Assembly: GCA_963674955.2 (NCBI GenBank)
Contig: CAXXKR010000004.1
Coordinates: 1,488,001-1,552,000, forward strand
DNA length: 64,000 nucleotides
From: G963674955 sp963674955
GTDB taxonomy: Bacteria; Desulfobacterota; Desulfovibrionia; Desulfovibrionales; Desulfovibrionaceae
Direction: 5' to 3'
Every line of letters begins with the position of its first letter. Position 1 is the stretch's first letter. The notes under the pieces were generated by a model that saw only the letters and a list, made by a program, of their open reading frames with translations, searched no databases and was not told the origin of the DNA. Below are positions 34,101 to 43,059 of the stretch, in pieces. A program made the position numbers and the translations under genes.

Positions 34101-36545
34101 GAATATTCGCCCAACGCCTATGTGAGCGCGGTGCTGATCCGCAAGGCCGGAGACCTTGAGCCGGGCGGCACCGCCCGCGCCCTTGGAGTCGCGCCCCTGT
34201 ATGTGAACAGGAAGGCCAACCGCATGGACGTGGCCATCGACGCGCCCGAAACCATCAGGCCGGAAACCCGGCTGAAGGTGAAAATCACCGCTGAACCGGG
34301 CAGCGAGATCACCGTGGCCGTCGTGGACGAGGGCATACTCCAGCTCATCGCCCAGGACACCCCCGCGCCGTTTGAACACTTCTACGCCAAGCGCGGCCTG
34401 GAAGTCGCCTGGTACGACATCTTCTCCATGCTCCTGCCCGAAACAGGCCCTGTGTCCGGCAAGTCTCCGGCGGGAGGCGGACTGGGCCTGTCCAAAATGA
34501 AGCAATTCATGAACACCGACGGCATCAGGCGCATAAAACCCGTGTCCTTCTGGTCGGGCCGGGTGCGCGCCGACGCTACGGGCAAGGCCGAGGTCGGGTT
34601 CGACGTCCCCCAGTTCCAGGGCGGCCTGCGGATAATGGCCGTGGCCTCGGACAAAAGAAAGTTCGGCTCGGCCGGCGTCCTGACCAGGGTCAAAAGCCCC
34701 CTGAGCGTGACCCCGACCCTGCCGAGGTTCATGTCCTTGGGCGAGACGCTGGGAGTTCCGGTCACGGTGCGCAACGACACCCCCAAACAGGGCAAGATAA
34801 CACTTGAACTCGCGGCCCAGGGGCCGGTGACGGTCAAGGAAGACAGAATAACCCTGGACATGGAAGCGGACAGCGAAAAGACCGTTGTGTTCGACCTGGA
34901 AACAGGGCAGTCGCTGGGTGCGGCCAATTTCAGCGTTAAGGCTTCCGGCAACGGGGAACAGGCTTGGGCGACAACGGAAGTGGGCTTAAGGGCCGCGCTT
35001 CCGGCGCGTTCCATTGTGCTGGGCGGAAGCGTGAAACAGGAGAGCATGGATTTCGCCCTGACCGGGGAGATGCGATTCCTGCCCGAAACCCTGGTCCGCG
35101 AGGTCCGGGTGGGCAGGCTGCCCCTGATCCGTTTTTCCGGCAACCTCAAGTCACTGCTGGGCTATCCGTACGGTTGCGCGGAGCAGACCGTTTCCAAGGC
35201 CTTTCCCCTGCTCTACTTCCCTGATCTGGCAAAGGTTTTGGAGCCGGAGATATTCAATGACTCCGAGCCCCAGGGCATGATTCAGGAGGCCATTCGCCGT
35301 TTGCATTCGATGCAGACCTTTGACGGCGGATTCGCGATGTGGCCCGGAGGCAGACAGGCCCACCCCTGGGCCACCATCTACGCCGTGCACTTCCTGACCG
35401 AGGCGGTCCAGGCCGGATACTACGTGGACAACGAGTTCATGCTCCGTCCGGCGCAAAATTACCTCACGGGCCGCATCCCCGAGGATTCAAACGGCGACCG
35501 GGCCCGGCTCCAACGCGCGGCCTACTCGCTGTATGCCCTGGCCCGCGGCGGCCTGGCCCAACAGGGAAACATGGACTACCTGCGCGAAAAGAAACTGGAC
35601 CTGCTGTCGCCGGAATCCAGGGCGCTGCTGGCCGCGTCCTATGCCCAGATAGGCGACGTGGGCATGTTCGAGTCGCTGACCAAGGGCCTCAAGGACGAGG
35701 AGACCAAACGCGCAACGGGCGGGAACCTTGAATCCTCGACCCGCAATCTGGCCCTGACCTTTCTGGCCTTTCTGGATGGCGCGCCGGGCGACGACAGAGT
35801 CCCGGTCATGGCCGAAAAACTGGCCGCCAAGCTGGAAACGGGCAGGTTCACGACACAGGAAAACGGCTTCGGCCTCGTGGCCCTGGGCCGGTTCTTCGCC
35901 CGCCAGGACACGGCCTCCCCCTTCTCCGGCAAATTGCTCATGGACGGAAAGGAAATGGGAACATTCGACAATGAAAACACCCTGATCCTGACCGGCATCA
36001 AGGGCGACAAGCCCCTGAAGCTGGTCATGGACCCCGGATTCCAGGCCGGTTCCCTGTTCTACAATGTCCAGACCAGGGGGGTGCCGACCAGTGAATCATA
36101 CAAGCCTGCGGCCAGCGGACTGGAGCTTGAACGGCAGTTCCTGGACAGGCACGGCGAACCACTGGACCTGGCCGCCCTCAAGCAGGGCGACCTCGTGGTT
36201 CTGCGCACGGCGGTGAAAAGCCTTGTGGGCGAGGTTGAAAACGCGGTGATCCAGACCCTGCTGCCCACCGGGCTGGAGATCGAGAACCCGAGGCTCTCCT
36301 CCACCGAGACCCTGCCCTGGATGGAAAGGGAGGGGGCCGAGCCCGAACATCTCGACCTGCGCGACGACAGGGTGCTGGTCTTCACCGACCTGCCCAAGGA
36401 CGGCTGGACCGTCCACTACTCCCTGCTTCGGGCCGTGACCGCAGGCAGATTCGCCCTGCCCCCGGTCCAGGCCGAGGCCATGTACGACCCTGAAACCGTG
36501 GCCTCCGGCAAGGCAGGGGAACTGGAAATCAAGCCGGGACAGTGA
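31131..36545 (+). CDS. Bacterial alpha-2-macroglobulin family protein with thioester motif
   Basis: Very large periplasmic protein of 1804 residues. An N-terminal signal anchor (about 16-31) has no lipobox, unlike the lipoprotein E. coli YfhM. The usual order of MG domains, bait region and thioester domain is followed: the thioester motif is YPYGCAEQT with Cys1349 and Gln1352. It is thought to trap periplasmic proteases. It overlaps pbpC by four bases (GTGA), the standard pairing in which PbpC repairs murein after outer-membrane damage while the macroglobulin protects the periplasm. Codon use is strongly biased to C-ending codons, like its neighbours. Confidence 0.95.
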   Translation: MDQEKGFRLFDKKNIIIILLAVVVAIQFILLLPGPAEKEKDGGNKVSVSETSFDNERNQFLVVSFDRPLGQDRTGSPLEPAPATISPETRGQWSWINPYGLKFTAEQPMPFGREYRITFNPDILPGPGLILDQNEIMVATGRFSVDGMESWFEPAPTGKGMVFVQGRLEFNSWVEPAELLKHLTLTDPLDGKDVPLTVMTNWSDRNLEFRSAPVRKAVQPRKLLLTVGADLSPSGEGASLGTDFMREIEIVLDPDIKVNGLSAESMEGLSILKINFSTQVTANDAAKYVNTSPAAKYSLAADGNDLILTGDFKPRQTVVVGLGKGLPAADGAVLREDYSAKVRIPDLKPEADFQSQGMFLSRRGLNNLAVRSVNTKSYDLVIDRVYLNNLFSLFNDHGYSVFQPRYYRNDVPRHLGDRLVERKVKVDSKPNRHAETFVNLGREASGFEPGLYRVGLNLPDSYEGEKRWVLLTDIGLVAKKGKDQFMVWATSFSTLKNLGGVKIKLVSDQNQILAQGVTSPDGLWTIEKKGLTLEEDRAYMITAEKGDDFSFLLLDRFQADKLGLDVAGTTFAGRGYSAFIYGERDIYRPGEKMRGAAIIRDSGLNPPPSMPLFLRRIDPRDKVMETVALTSDAAGLVEFGMDIPDYALTGRYTLELLAAENVIGTYSYQVEEFVPDRISVKIDPAAGPALPGAEMRFDVAGRYLFGPPAGTLPVEARVRLAPAPFAPKGHEEYLFGNTDQPFNAVEMLEESKTLDELGSTAFSATIPDGLRPPAALTAEITARVSERGGRGVTAFQGVPVHVYPSYPGLKRLSKSAYSPGEEIVFSYRVVSPQGVETPSGKLLAELYQDRWQTVVRRTPSGEFAYESVRDPKLISSLSLEPGSVNGEFKFSPPTFGSFRAVLRDADSGAASQLEFYAGGWGYSPWALENPAKLNLVADKEEYAPGETAVFQVRTPFSGKLLVTVEGENIHSPRILTIGGNTGEVRIPVKAEYSPNAYVSAVLIRKAGDLEPGGTARALGVAPLYVNRKANRMDVAIDAPETIRPETRLKVKITAEPGSEITVAVVDEGILQLIAQDTPAPFEHFYAKRGLEVAWYDIFSMLLPETGPVSGKSPAGGGLGLSKMKQFMNTDGIRRIKPVSFWSGRVRADATGKAEVGFDVPQFQGGLRIMAVASDKRKFGSAGVLTRVKSPLSVTPTLPRFMSLGETLGVPVTVRNDTPKQGKITLELAAQGPVTVKEDRITLDMEADSEKTVVFDLETGQSLGAANFSVKASGNGEQAWATTEVGLRAALPARSIVLGGSVKQESMDFALTGEMRFLPETLVREVRVGRLPLIRFSGNLKSLLGYPYGCAEQTVSKAFPLLYFPDLAKVLEPEIFNDSEPQGMIQEAIRRLHSMQTFDGGFAMWPGGRQAHPWATIYAVHFLTEAVQAGYYVDNEFMLRPAQNYLTGRIPEDSNGDRARLQRAAYSLYALARGGLAQQGNMDYLREKKLDLLSPESRALLAASYAQIGDVGMFESLTKGLKDEETKRATGGNLESSTRNLALTFLAFLDGAPGDDRVPVMAEKLAAKLETGRFTTQENGFGLVALGRFFARQDTASPFSGKLLMDGKEMGTFDNENTLILTGIKGDKPLKLVMDPGFQAGSLFYNVQTRGVPTSESYKPAASGLELERQFLDRHGEPLDLAALKQGDLVVLRTAVKSLVGEVENAVIQTLLPTGLEIENPRLSSTETLPWMEREGAEPEHLDLRDDRVLVFTDLPKDGWTVHYSLLRAVTAGRFALPPVQAEAMYDPETVASGKAGELEIKPGQ

Positions 36546-38878
36546 AAAGAAGGCTGAAAACATACCTTGCCGCCCTGTGCGCGGCCCTGGCGGCGGCAGC
36601 GGCCATTGCCCTGTTGCTGGACCATTGCTTTCCGCCGCCCCTGGATGCCTTGCGCCCCCCTTCGGCCACAGTGGTTCTGGACAACGAAGGCAGGCCCCTG
36701 CGCTTTTTCCTGCCCCCGGACGGGAGCAAGCGGCTTTGGGCGGCGCTGGAAGATGTCTCTCCGGAACTGAAAAAGGCGCTTGTCGCCTCGGAAGACCGCT
36801 GGTTTTACAGCCATCCGGGGGTGAACCCCCTGGCCGTGATCCGCGCCGGCTGGTCGAATCTGGTCAGCGGAAGAACCATTTCCGGGGCCTCCACTATCCC
36901 GATGCAGATAGCGCGCATGGCCGAGCCGGGACCAAGGACGCTGGGCTCCAAGCTCTCCGAGGCCTTTCGGGCCCTGCAGCTCTCGGCCAGATTCGGCAAG
37001 GACGAACTGCTGGAAATATACCTGAACATGGTGCCCTACGGCGGCAACATCGTGGGCGTGGGCGCGGCGGCGTACTACTACTTCGGCAAAAGCCCGGACG
37101 CCCTTTCACTGGGCGAGGCCGCCCTGCTCACGGCCATACCCCGCTCCCCGGCAAAGTATGACCCGGTGCGCCACCCGGCGGCGGCGCGGACGGCCAGGGA
37201 CAGGGTTCTGCGCCAACTGTCCCGGCGCGGCCCCTTCTCGACCCTGGAAGTAGGCGAGGCCCTGAAACAGCCCCTGCCCGCCTCCACCCTGCCCACGCCC
37301 ATGCACGCTCCCCACTTCTGCCGTCTGGTCAAAAACAGGAGCAGAACCGGGACACAGGTCAGGACCAGCCTGGACCGCAGGACACAGGCCATTGCCGAGG
37401 CCAGGGTCAGAAACCGGGTCCCGGCCCTGCGAACGCAGGGCATCGACAACGCGGCCTGCGTGGTGGTGGACACCGCCACCCGCGAGGTGCTGGCCCTTGT
37501 CGGTTCGGCCGACTTTTTCGATCCCGACCACCAGGGGCAAATCAACATGGCCGAGGTCAAGCGTTCGCCCGGATCGACCCTCAAGCCGTTCCTGTACGCC
37601 CTGGCAATGGATCAGGGCGACATCATCCCGGAAAGCTACCTTCTGGACGTGCCCACCGACTTCTCCGGATACACCCCCAGAAACTACGACCAGACCTATC
37701 AAGGCCGCGTGACCGTGCGCCAGGCCCTGACCAGATCCCTGAACGTCCCGGCGGTCAGGCTCCTGGCCAGGACCGGACTGGACGAATTCCATTCGCTGCT
37801 GGAAAGGGGCGGCCTTGATCTGGCCAAGCCCGCACGCCACTACGGCCTGCCGCTGGTGCTGGGGGCCTGCGAAGCCAGTTTGCTGGAGCTGACCGGCATC
37901 TATGCGGCCTTGGCCGGAGGCGGGGAATACCGCCCCCTGAACTTTGCCCCGACCAATGGACAGGACGGCATTTCATCCGGCGAGCGCATCCTTTCGAGGG
38001 AATCCAGCTGGCTGACATCGGTCATGCTTTCCCAGGTGCCAAGGCCGGACATGTCCGGAACATGGATGCTGACCAGGGACGCCCCGTCCGTGGCCTGGAA
38101 AACCGGGACATCCTTCGGCCACAGGGACGCCTGGGCCATAGGCTATTCAGGGCGGCTGACCATTGGCGTATGGGTGGGCAACCCGGACGGCAGGCCCAGA
38201 AAGGGCATTTCCGGAGCGACCCATGCCGGACCGCTGCTCTTCGACCTGTTCAGAGCCCTTGAAAGGGGCGGCGCCCCTTTGCGCAAGCCCGACAACCTGG
38301 AGATAATGGAGATGGACCTCTGCGCCGAGGACCACCTGAGGCCCGGACCCTTGAGCACCGACCTGATCAGGGCCAAGGCCATCAGGGGACGCACCCGGTT
38401 GCCGGTCTCGACCCTGCACAGGAAGATATTCGTGGACGCTGAAACAGGGCTGCGGCTCATGGGCGACTGCCTGGGCAAAAGGCCGGTGAAAAGCGTGGTG
38501 ATCAAGGAGCAGTCGCCTGAATTGGCGGCATGGCTGCTCTCACAGGGGCTACAGAGCGAGGGTGTCCCCCGGTTAAGCCCGGAATGCCGGGCCATTCCTT
38601 CCGGTGCGGAACCGAGAATCGTCTCGCCCAACGCCAGGACGCCCTACCGCGTGCGCAAGGGGGTGCCAAACGAATATCAGCGCATAGCCCTCAAGGCCCA
38701 CAGTGGGCAGGGAAGCGGCAGCCTGTTCTGGTATCAGGACGGAGAGCTGGTCGCCAGCGGCCCGACCGGGAGGCAGTTGTTCCTCACCCCCAGCCCCGGC
38801 CGCCACCGTCTAGTGGTGGTCGACGAACTGGGCAGGATGGATGCGGTCTCCTACCTGGTGGAAGGCGAAGCGGATTAG
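36542..38878 (+). CDS. pbpC: Penicillin-binding protein 1C
   Basis: Bifunctional peptidoglycan synthase of 778 residues. A signal anchor (about 8-26) precedes a GT51 transglycosylase domain with catalytic Glu84 in ASEDRWFYSHPG. The transpeptidase domain has Ser345 in GSTLKPF, an SLN motif in TRSLNVPAV, and KTGTSFGHRDAW. A BiPBP_C domain follows at about 690-775. Start is GTG 36542, overlapping the macroglobulin stop. It converges on the M23 peptidase gene, whose stop lies four bases into this gene's end. Confidence 0.95.
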   Translation: MKRRLKTYLAALCAALAAAAAIALLLDHCFPPPLDALRPPSATVVLDNEGRPLRFFLPPDGSKRLWAALEDVSPELKKALVASEDRWFYSHPGVNPLAVIRAGWSNLVSGRTISGASTIPMQIARMAEPGPRTLGSKLSEAFRALQLSARFGKDELLEIYLNMVPYGGNIVGVGAAAYYYFGKSPDALSLGEAALLTAIPRSPAKYDPVRHPAAARTARDRVLRQLSRRGPFSTLEVGEALKQPLPASTLPTPMHAPHFCRLVKNRSRTGTQVRTSLDRRTQAIAEARVRNRVPALRTQGIDNAACVVVDTATREVLALVGSADFFDPDHQGQINMAEVKRSPGSTLKPFLYALAMDQGDIIPESYLLDVPTDFSGYTPRNYDQTYQGRVTVRQALTRSLNVPAVRLLARTGLDEFHSLLERGGLDLAKPARHYGLPLVLGACEASLLELTGIYAALAGGGEYRPLNFAPTNGQDGISSGERILSRESSWLTSVMLSQVPRPDMSGTWMLTRDAPSVAWKTGTSFGHRDAWAIGYSGRLTIGVWVGNPDGRPRKGISGATHAGPLLFDLFRALERGGAPLRKPDNLEIMEMDLCAEDHLRPGPLSTDLIRAKAIRGRTRLPVSTLHRKIFVDAETGLRLMGDCLGKRPVKSVVIKEQSPELAAWLLSQGLQSEGVPRLSPECRAIPSGAEPRIVSPNARTPYRVRKGVPNEYQRIALKAHSGQGSGSLFWYQDGELVASGPTGRQLFLTPSPGRHRLVVVDELGRMDAVSYLVEGEAD

Positions 38879-39774
38879 TCCAGGATGTAGCGCTTCGGGT
38901 TGACCGGCTTGTCGTCTATGCGCACTTCATAATGCACATGCGGACCGGAAGTCCTGCCGGTCATGCCGATGTTCCCGATGAGTTCGCCCCTGATGACCTT
39001 CTGGCCGACCTCGACCACAGAGCTGCTCAGGTGGGCGTAGCGGGTGCTGATGCTGTTGCCGTGTTCGATGACTATGACCCTGCCGTAGGCGTTCTTGAAA
39101 CCGACGAACGAAACCAAGCCCTTTGCCGGGGCGTATATGGGGGTCCCCCTGGGGTTGGCGATGTCCAGTCCCTTGTGGATTTCGCTCTTGCCGGTGAAGG
39201 GCGACTTGCGCCAGCCAAAACCGGAAGTGACGGTCCCGCGCACCGGCCAGATGGCCGGGGTTGTTTCCAGTCGCTCGCGCATGGACTGGATGCCGCTGAG
39301 CAGTTTTTGCTGCCGGACCTCTTCAAGAATCGCGGCCGTGGCCATCTGGCGCAATGATTCGTGCAGCCTGTTGACCGTGCGCTTCATGTTGTAGGGATTG
39401 AAGTACTGCTTGTCCGCGCCGTTGAGAGTCGAACCGCCCATGCCGGCGGTCTGCTCCACAGCCTCATTGGAGGTCATCCATCTCAACTTCTGGTTGAAGC
39501 TGAGAACCCTTTCCAGTTCCCCGCCCAATTGCCGGGCCTGCTGGGTCAGGGCCAGGAGCCTGAAACGCTGCTCGTTCATGACTCTCACCGACTGGTCCTG
39601 GCGATATTCGATGTTCCGGCACTGCATATAGCGATTGAAAAGAAAGACATTGCCGGCCAGCAACGCGACCATGCAAACAAAGAAAACCAGCAAAAAGGGG
39701 ATACTCAGCTTGTTGTAGCTGCACGTCCCCCTGGATTCCTTGAGAAAATGTATTTCGTATTTCTTGAACGGCAT
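38875..39774 (-). CDS. Membrane-anchored M23 (LytM) metallopeptidase
   Basis: Peptidoglycan endopeptidase-like protein of 299 residues. I start at ATG 39774; a TTG at 39804 would add ten residues that lie across a palindrome. A short cytoplasmic tail, one membrane segment (about 23-45) and a coiled coil (about 55-95) precede the M23 domain (about 185-299). Zinc motifs are visible: KSEIHKGLDIANP (HxxxD), then GPHVHYEVRI (HxH). All ligands seem present, so it may be active rather than a NlpD-like activator. The anchor and coiled coil resemble the 25.0-25.7 kb coiled-coil protein. Confidence 0.9.
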   Translation of the reverse strand: MPFKKYEIHFLKESRGTCSYNKLSIPFLLVFFVCMVALLAGNVFLFNRYMQCRNIEYRQDQSVRVMNEQRFRLLALTQQARQLGGELERVLSFNQKLRWMTSNEAVEQTAGMGGSTLNGADKQYFNPYNMKRTVNRLHESLRQMATAAILEEVRQQKLLSGIQSMRERLETTPAIWPVRGTVTSGFGWRKSPFTGKSEIHKGLDIANPRGTPIYAPAKGLVSFVGFKNAYGRVIVIEHGNSISTRYAHLSSSVVEVGQKVIRGELIGNIGMTGRTSGPHVHYEVRIDDKPVNPKRYILD

Positions 39775-39797
39775 ATTGTCTCGCTGGCTTGGTAAGC

Positions 39798-39823
39798 GCG
39801 GCAACTAATGATTTAGTTGCCGC
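39798..39823. repeat. Perfect 11-bp inverted repeat upstream of the M23 gene
   Basis: GCGGCAACTAA and its complement are separated by four bases. It lies 24 bases before the M23 start and 25 bases after the transglycosylase stop (both genes on the minus strand). There is no T run, so it may be an operator, or a factor-assisted terminator between the two genes. Confidence 0.6.
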
Positions 39824-39847
39824 ATCCGGTCAAGTCAAGTCCCATGG

Positions 39848-40747
39848 TCAATCCTGGTCCAGCTTCCCGGCCACCGCCAACACGGTATTGACGTATTTTT
39901 CGCTGTGGTTGTAATTGTAGATGGCCTTTCTCCTGGCCTTCAGCCCGGATTGGGGCTTCCAGCCCGCTTCGCGCAGATAGCTGCCCACGCTGTGCACCGC
40001 GTCGGGCACCGTGAAGAGATCGACCCTGCCGTCGCCGTCTCCGTCCACGCCCAACTTAAGGACGCTTGAGGGCATGAACTGGCAAAGCCCGATGGCCCCG
40101 TAGACCGAGCCCTTTATCTCGTGCGGGTCAAGCAGGTCGCGCTCGGCATGATCAATGAGGGCCTTGAGCTCTTCATAGGCCCATTCGGCCTTTTTCCTGG
40201 CCTTTTCCCTGACCCATTCGGCCTGTTCCTCGGTGAGCTTCTTGCGCTTGAAAAGAATCTCCACAAGCTTCGGATCATCATAAAGACTCATGCTGGCCAG
40301 GGTGGTGAAGGCCTTTTTCGTGCCCAGGTTCTTGCCCGCCCAGGTTTCGACCGCGATTATGGCCGAAACCACGTTCTCCGGAACCCCATACTTCTCCCTG
40401 GACTTTGTCAGAACAACGATATTTTCCTTGTGGAACTCGCGCGCGCTTTTCAGAAAAGCCTCGGTCATGCAGCTCTTGTAGACTTCCTTCTCTTTATCCT
40501 TTTTTTCCGGTTCCGGCTCGAACCTGCTTTTGAACAGGGCATGAAGCTTCTTGCTCATGGGCCAACGGTCGAAGCTGACCCTGCGCGGTGAAAACAGGAT
40601 GAGCAGCCGTTCCTCCTGGTAGCCGTCGGCCTTCAATTTTTCGAGCAAGGGCAGCCACTTTCCGTCCACCCGGGGCGGCGCAGGTGTTCTGGAAACGCCA
40701 GTAAGGAGCGGCAACAGGCAAAACAGCAGGCAGACGGTTTTTTTCAT
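39848..40747 (-). CDS. MltB-family lytic murein transglycosylase
   Basis: Periplasmic transglycosylase of 299 residues that cuts murein glycan to 1,6-anhydro ends. A signal sequence covers about 1-20 with no clear lipobox. The catalytic Glu is in IIAVETWAGKNLG (near residue 133), followed by GAIGLCQFMPSSVLKLGVDGDGDGRVDLF and the DAVHSVGSYLREAGW stretch typical of SLT_2. It is a little shorter than E. coli MltB. It may be co-transcribed with the M23 gene, despite the palindrome between them. Confidence 0.92.
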   Translation of the reverse strand: MKKTVCLLFCLLPLLTGVSRTPAPPRVDGKWLPLLEKLKADGYQEERLLILFSPRRVSFDRWPMSKKLHALFKSRFEPEPEKKDKEKEVYKSCMTEAFLKSAREFHKENIVVLTKSREKYGVPENVVSAIIAVETWAGKNLGTKKAFTTLASMSLYDDPKLVEILFKRKKLTEEQAEWVREKARKKAEWAYEELKALIDHAERDLLDPHEIKGSVYGAIGLCQFMPSSVLKLGVDGDGDGRVDLFTVPDAVHSVGSYLREAGWKPQSGLKARRKAIYNYNHSEKYVNTVLAVAGKLDQD

Positions 40748-40796
40748 AGGATGCTATTTTGCCCGGCGCGACGAGGCAAGTCAACAGCATCATGAG

Positions 40797-41726
40797 CTAT
40801 TTGCTTTCTTTTTCGCCAAGTTGCCACACTGTGCCGGATTCGGGAATCCTTCTGAAAACTTCTTCATTGACCTGCCGCTTCCCCTTCCACGGGGGGGCGA
40901 GGACAAAGGAATGGCCCGGCAGCTCCAGGCGAAACGAATGCAGGAACATCGGGCCTCCGGCATCCGGCCCGTATTTGGCGTCGCCCAGCACGGCGTGGCC
41001 CCTGGAAGCCAGCTGGACGCGAATCTGGTGGGTTCTGCCCGTGATCAGACGCACGGCCAGCAGGCTGGCCTCGTCATCGACTGCAAGGGGGAAAACCCGG
41101 GCAAGAGCCGCTTTTCCCGTGCCTGTGCACACCCTTTCGCTTCCGGGTTCGCCGCCCTTCTCCAGCAGGTCTTCGAGAAGCGAAACACCTTCCCCCGGCC
41201 AACGGCCTTGGACCCAGGCCAGATATGTCTTTTCAAGACCTCCGTCCTTCATCAACTCGTTCAGGCTGCGCAGCCGGGCGTAGGTCTTGGCGGCCAACAG
41301 CAGTCCTGAAGTGTCCCGATCCAGGCGGTGGGCCAGCACCGGAACGAAATCCGAGTCTGCGTATCTGATTTTCAACCTGTGGGCTATGGAGTCGGTCTGC
41401 CCGGTTCCACCGTGGGCGCTCAGCCCGGCGGGTTTGGCTATGACCAGAATCTCGTCATCCTCGTGGACGAGTTCAAGGCTTCCGGAAACATCCGGCGCTT
41501 GACGCGCTTCATCCGCAATTTGATACGGGGGAATGCGGACCTGCTGGCCCTGGTCCAGGCGGTCAAAGGGTTTTTTGCGACCTCCGTCCACACGGACCTG
41601 GCCGGTCCTGATCCAGCGCATGATCGCGGATTTGGGAACCTGGCCCTTGAGGCGGCGTTCCAAAAACTGCAACAGTTTTTGCCCGGCTTCGGCCCGACTT
41701 ACCAGGACGGCGGAGACTTTGGACAT
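40797..41726 (-). CDS. RluA-family pseudouridine synthase with S4 domain (RluC-like)
   Basis: RNA-modifying enzyme of 309 residues. An S4 RNA-binding domain (about 14-60, RRLKGQVPKSAIMRWIRTGQVRVDG) precedes the catalytic domain. The family signature HRLDRDTSGLLLAAK contains the catalytic Asp. The C-terminal ITGRTHQIRVQLASRGHAVLGD is standard. By domain layout it is closest to RluC or RluD, which modify 23S rRNA. It lies 27 nt from dctM and 49 nt from the transglycosylase gene on the same strand. Confidence 0.93.
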   Translation of the reverse strand: MSKVSAVLVSRAEAGQKLLQFLERRLKGQVPKSAIMRWIRTGQVRVDGGRKKPFDRLDQGQQVRIPPYQIADEARQAPDVSGSLELVHEDDEILVIAKPAGLSAHGGTGQTDSIAHRLKIRYADSDFVPVLAHRLDRDTSGLLLAAKTYARLRSLNELMKDGGLEKTYLAWVQGRWPGEGVSLLEDLLEKGGEPGSERVCTGTGKAALARVFPLAVDDEASLLAVRLITGRTHQIRVQLASRGHAVLGDAKYGPDAGGPMFLHSFRLELPGHSFVLAPPWKGKRQVNEEVFRRIPESGTVWQLGEKESK

Positions 41727-41753
41727 GGAAGGCCTCCTCTCGGTTCCGGGCCG

Positions 41754-43058
41754 CTACATCATCTGAGCGGGGAGGTAGGTGATCAGCTCCGGAAAAATCA
41801 TGAGCAGGGCCACGCACACTACATAGGCCGCCAGAAAATAGCCCACGCCCACGAAGACCTTCTTCATGGGCACTTCAGGGAGCATGGAGGCCACGATGAA
41901 GGTGTTCACGCCAACCGGCGGGGTTATGGCGCCCATGGAGGTCACGACGGTGATGAGCACGCCGAACCACAGGGGATCGTAGCCCATTGCCGTGATGACC
42001 GGAAAGAAAATGGGAATGGTCACCAGAAGCAGGGCCAGGGCGTCCATGACCATGCCGCCGAGGACGTAGATGAGGCAGACCAAAACCACGATGAGATAGG
42101 GAGGCATGTTCAACCCGGCCACGAGGTTTGCCGCCTCGTAGGGCAGCCGGGTCACGGCCAGGAAGCGTCCGAAGATAACAGCGCCCGTGACGATGACCAT
42201 GATCATGCAGGAAACCCTGAGGGTGTCGTTGATGGCCATATTAAACTTTTTCCAGCTCATCTTGCCGGAAACCAAGGCCACTATCAGCGCCAGGGCCGAA
42301 CCCGCCGCACCCGCCTCGGTGGGCGTGAACAGGCCCGCGAACAATCCGCCCATGACCAGGGCGAAGAGCACCAGCATTTCCACCGCGCCGGGCAGGGACT
42401 TGATCTTGTCCATGAAACTGGTCCTGGGGCCGGCCGGACCCCAATCGGGATGCCTGCGGCAAAGCAGCACGATGGTCAGCAGAAAAAGCAGGGCCAGGAT
42501 CAGCCCCGGAATCATGCCGCCCCAGAAAAGCTTGCCAATGGATTGGCCGGTCTGCAGGCCGATGATGATCAGGACCACGCTGGGGGGAATGACAACGCCC
42601 AGGGTCGATCCGGCCGCGACCGAGCCGGTGCTGAGGATCGGGCTGTAGCGGTATTTCTTCATCTCCGGCAGGGCCACGGTGCTCATGGTGGCGGCGGTTG
42701 CCGTGTTGGAGCCGCAGATGGCCGCGAAGCCCGCGCAGGCGATGACCGTGGCCATGGCGATGCCGCCGCGGATGAAGCCCATCCAGGTGTAGGCGGATTT
42801 GTAGAGCCGCTCGTTGACCCCGGAATAGAAGCAGATCTGGCCCATGAAGATGAACAGAGGGATGACGGTCAGGCCGTAATTGGAAAAGACGCGCCAGACC
42901 TCGGTGCCCAGCATGCCCTTGGCTGCGCCGAGGTTGAGCACCAGGGCGAAACCGACAAAACCGAGGATGCCCATTGCGAAGCCCACCGGGATGCGGGTCA
43001 GGAAGATGACCGCCAGGAGGATGCATATTCCGAGAAAGCCGATGCTGATGGGTTCCAT
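41754..43058 (-). CDS. dctM: TRAP transporter large permease (DctM)
   Basis: Inner-membrane permease subunit of 434 residues with about 12 membrane segments. Typical stretches are GFVGFALVLNLG, AAICGSNTATAATMSTVALPEM, IPPSVVLIIIG and PPVGVNTFIVASML. It couples sodium import to uptake of a carboxylate delivered by the DctP protein. It begins one base after the dctQ stop. The substrate cannot be told from the permease. Confidence 0.96.
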   Translation of the reverse strand: MEPISIGFLGICILLAVIFLTRIPVGFAMGILGFVGFALVLNLGAAKGMLGTEVWRVFSNYGLTVIPLFIFMGQICFYSGVNERLYKSAYTWMGFIRGGIAMATVIACAGFAAICGSNTATAATMSTVALPEMKKYRYSPILSTGSVAAGSTLGVVIPPSVVLIIIGLQTGQSIGKLFWGGMIPGLILALLFLLTIVLLCRRHPDWGPAGPRTSFMDKIKSLPGAVEMLVLFALVMGGLFAGLFTPTEAGAAGSALALIVALVSGKMSWKKFNMAINDTLRVSCMIMVIVTGAVIFGRFLAVTRLPYEAANLVAGLNMPPYLIVVLVCLIYVLGGMVMDALALLLVTIPIFFPVITAMGYDPLWFGVLITVVTSMGAITPPVGVNTFIVASMLPEVPMKKVFVGVGYFLAAYVVCVALLMIFPELITYLPAQMM

Positions 43059-43059
43059 G

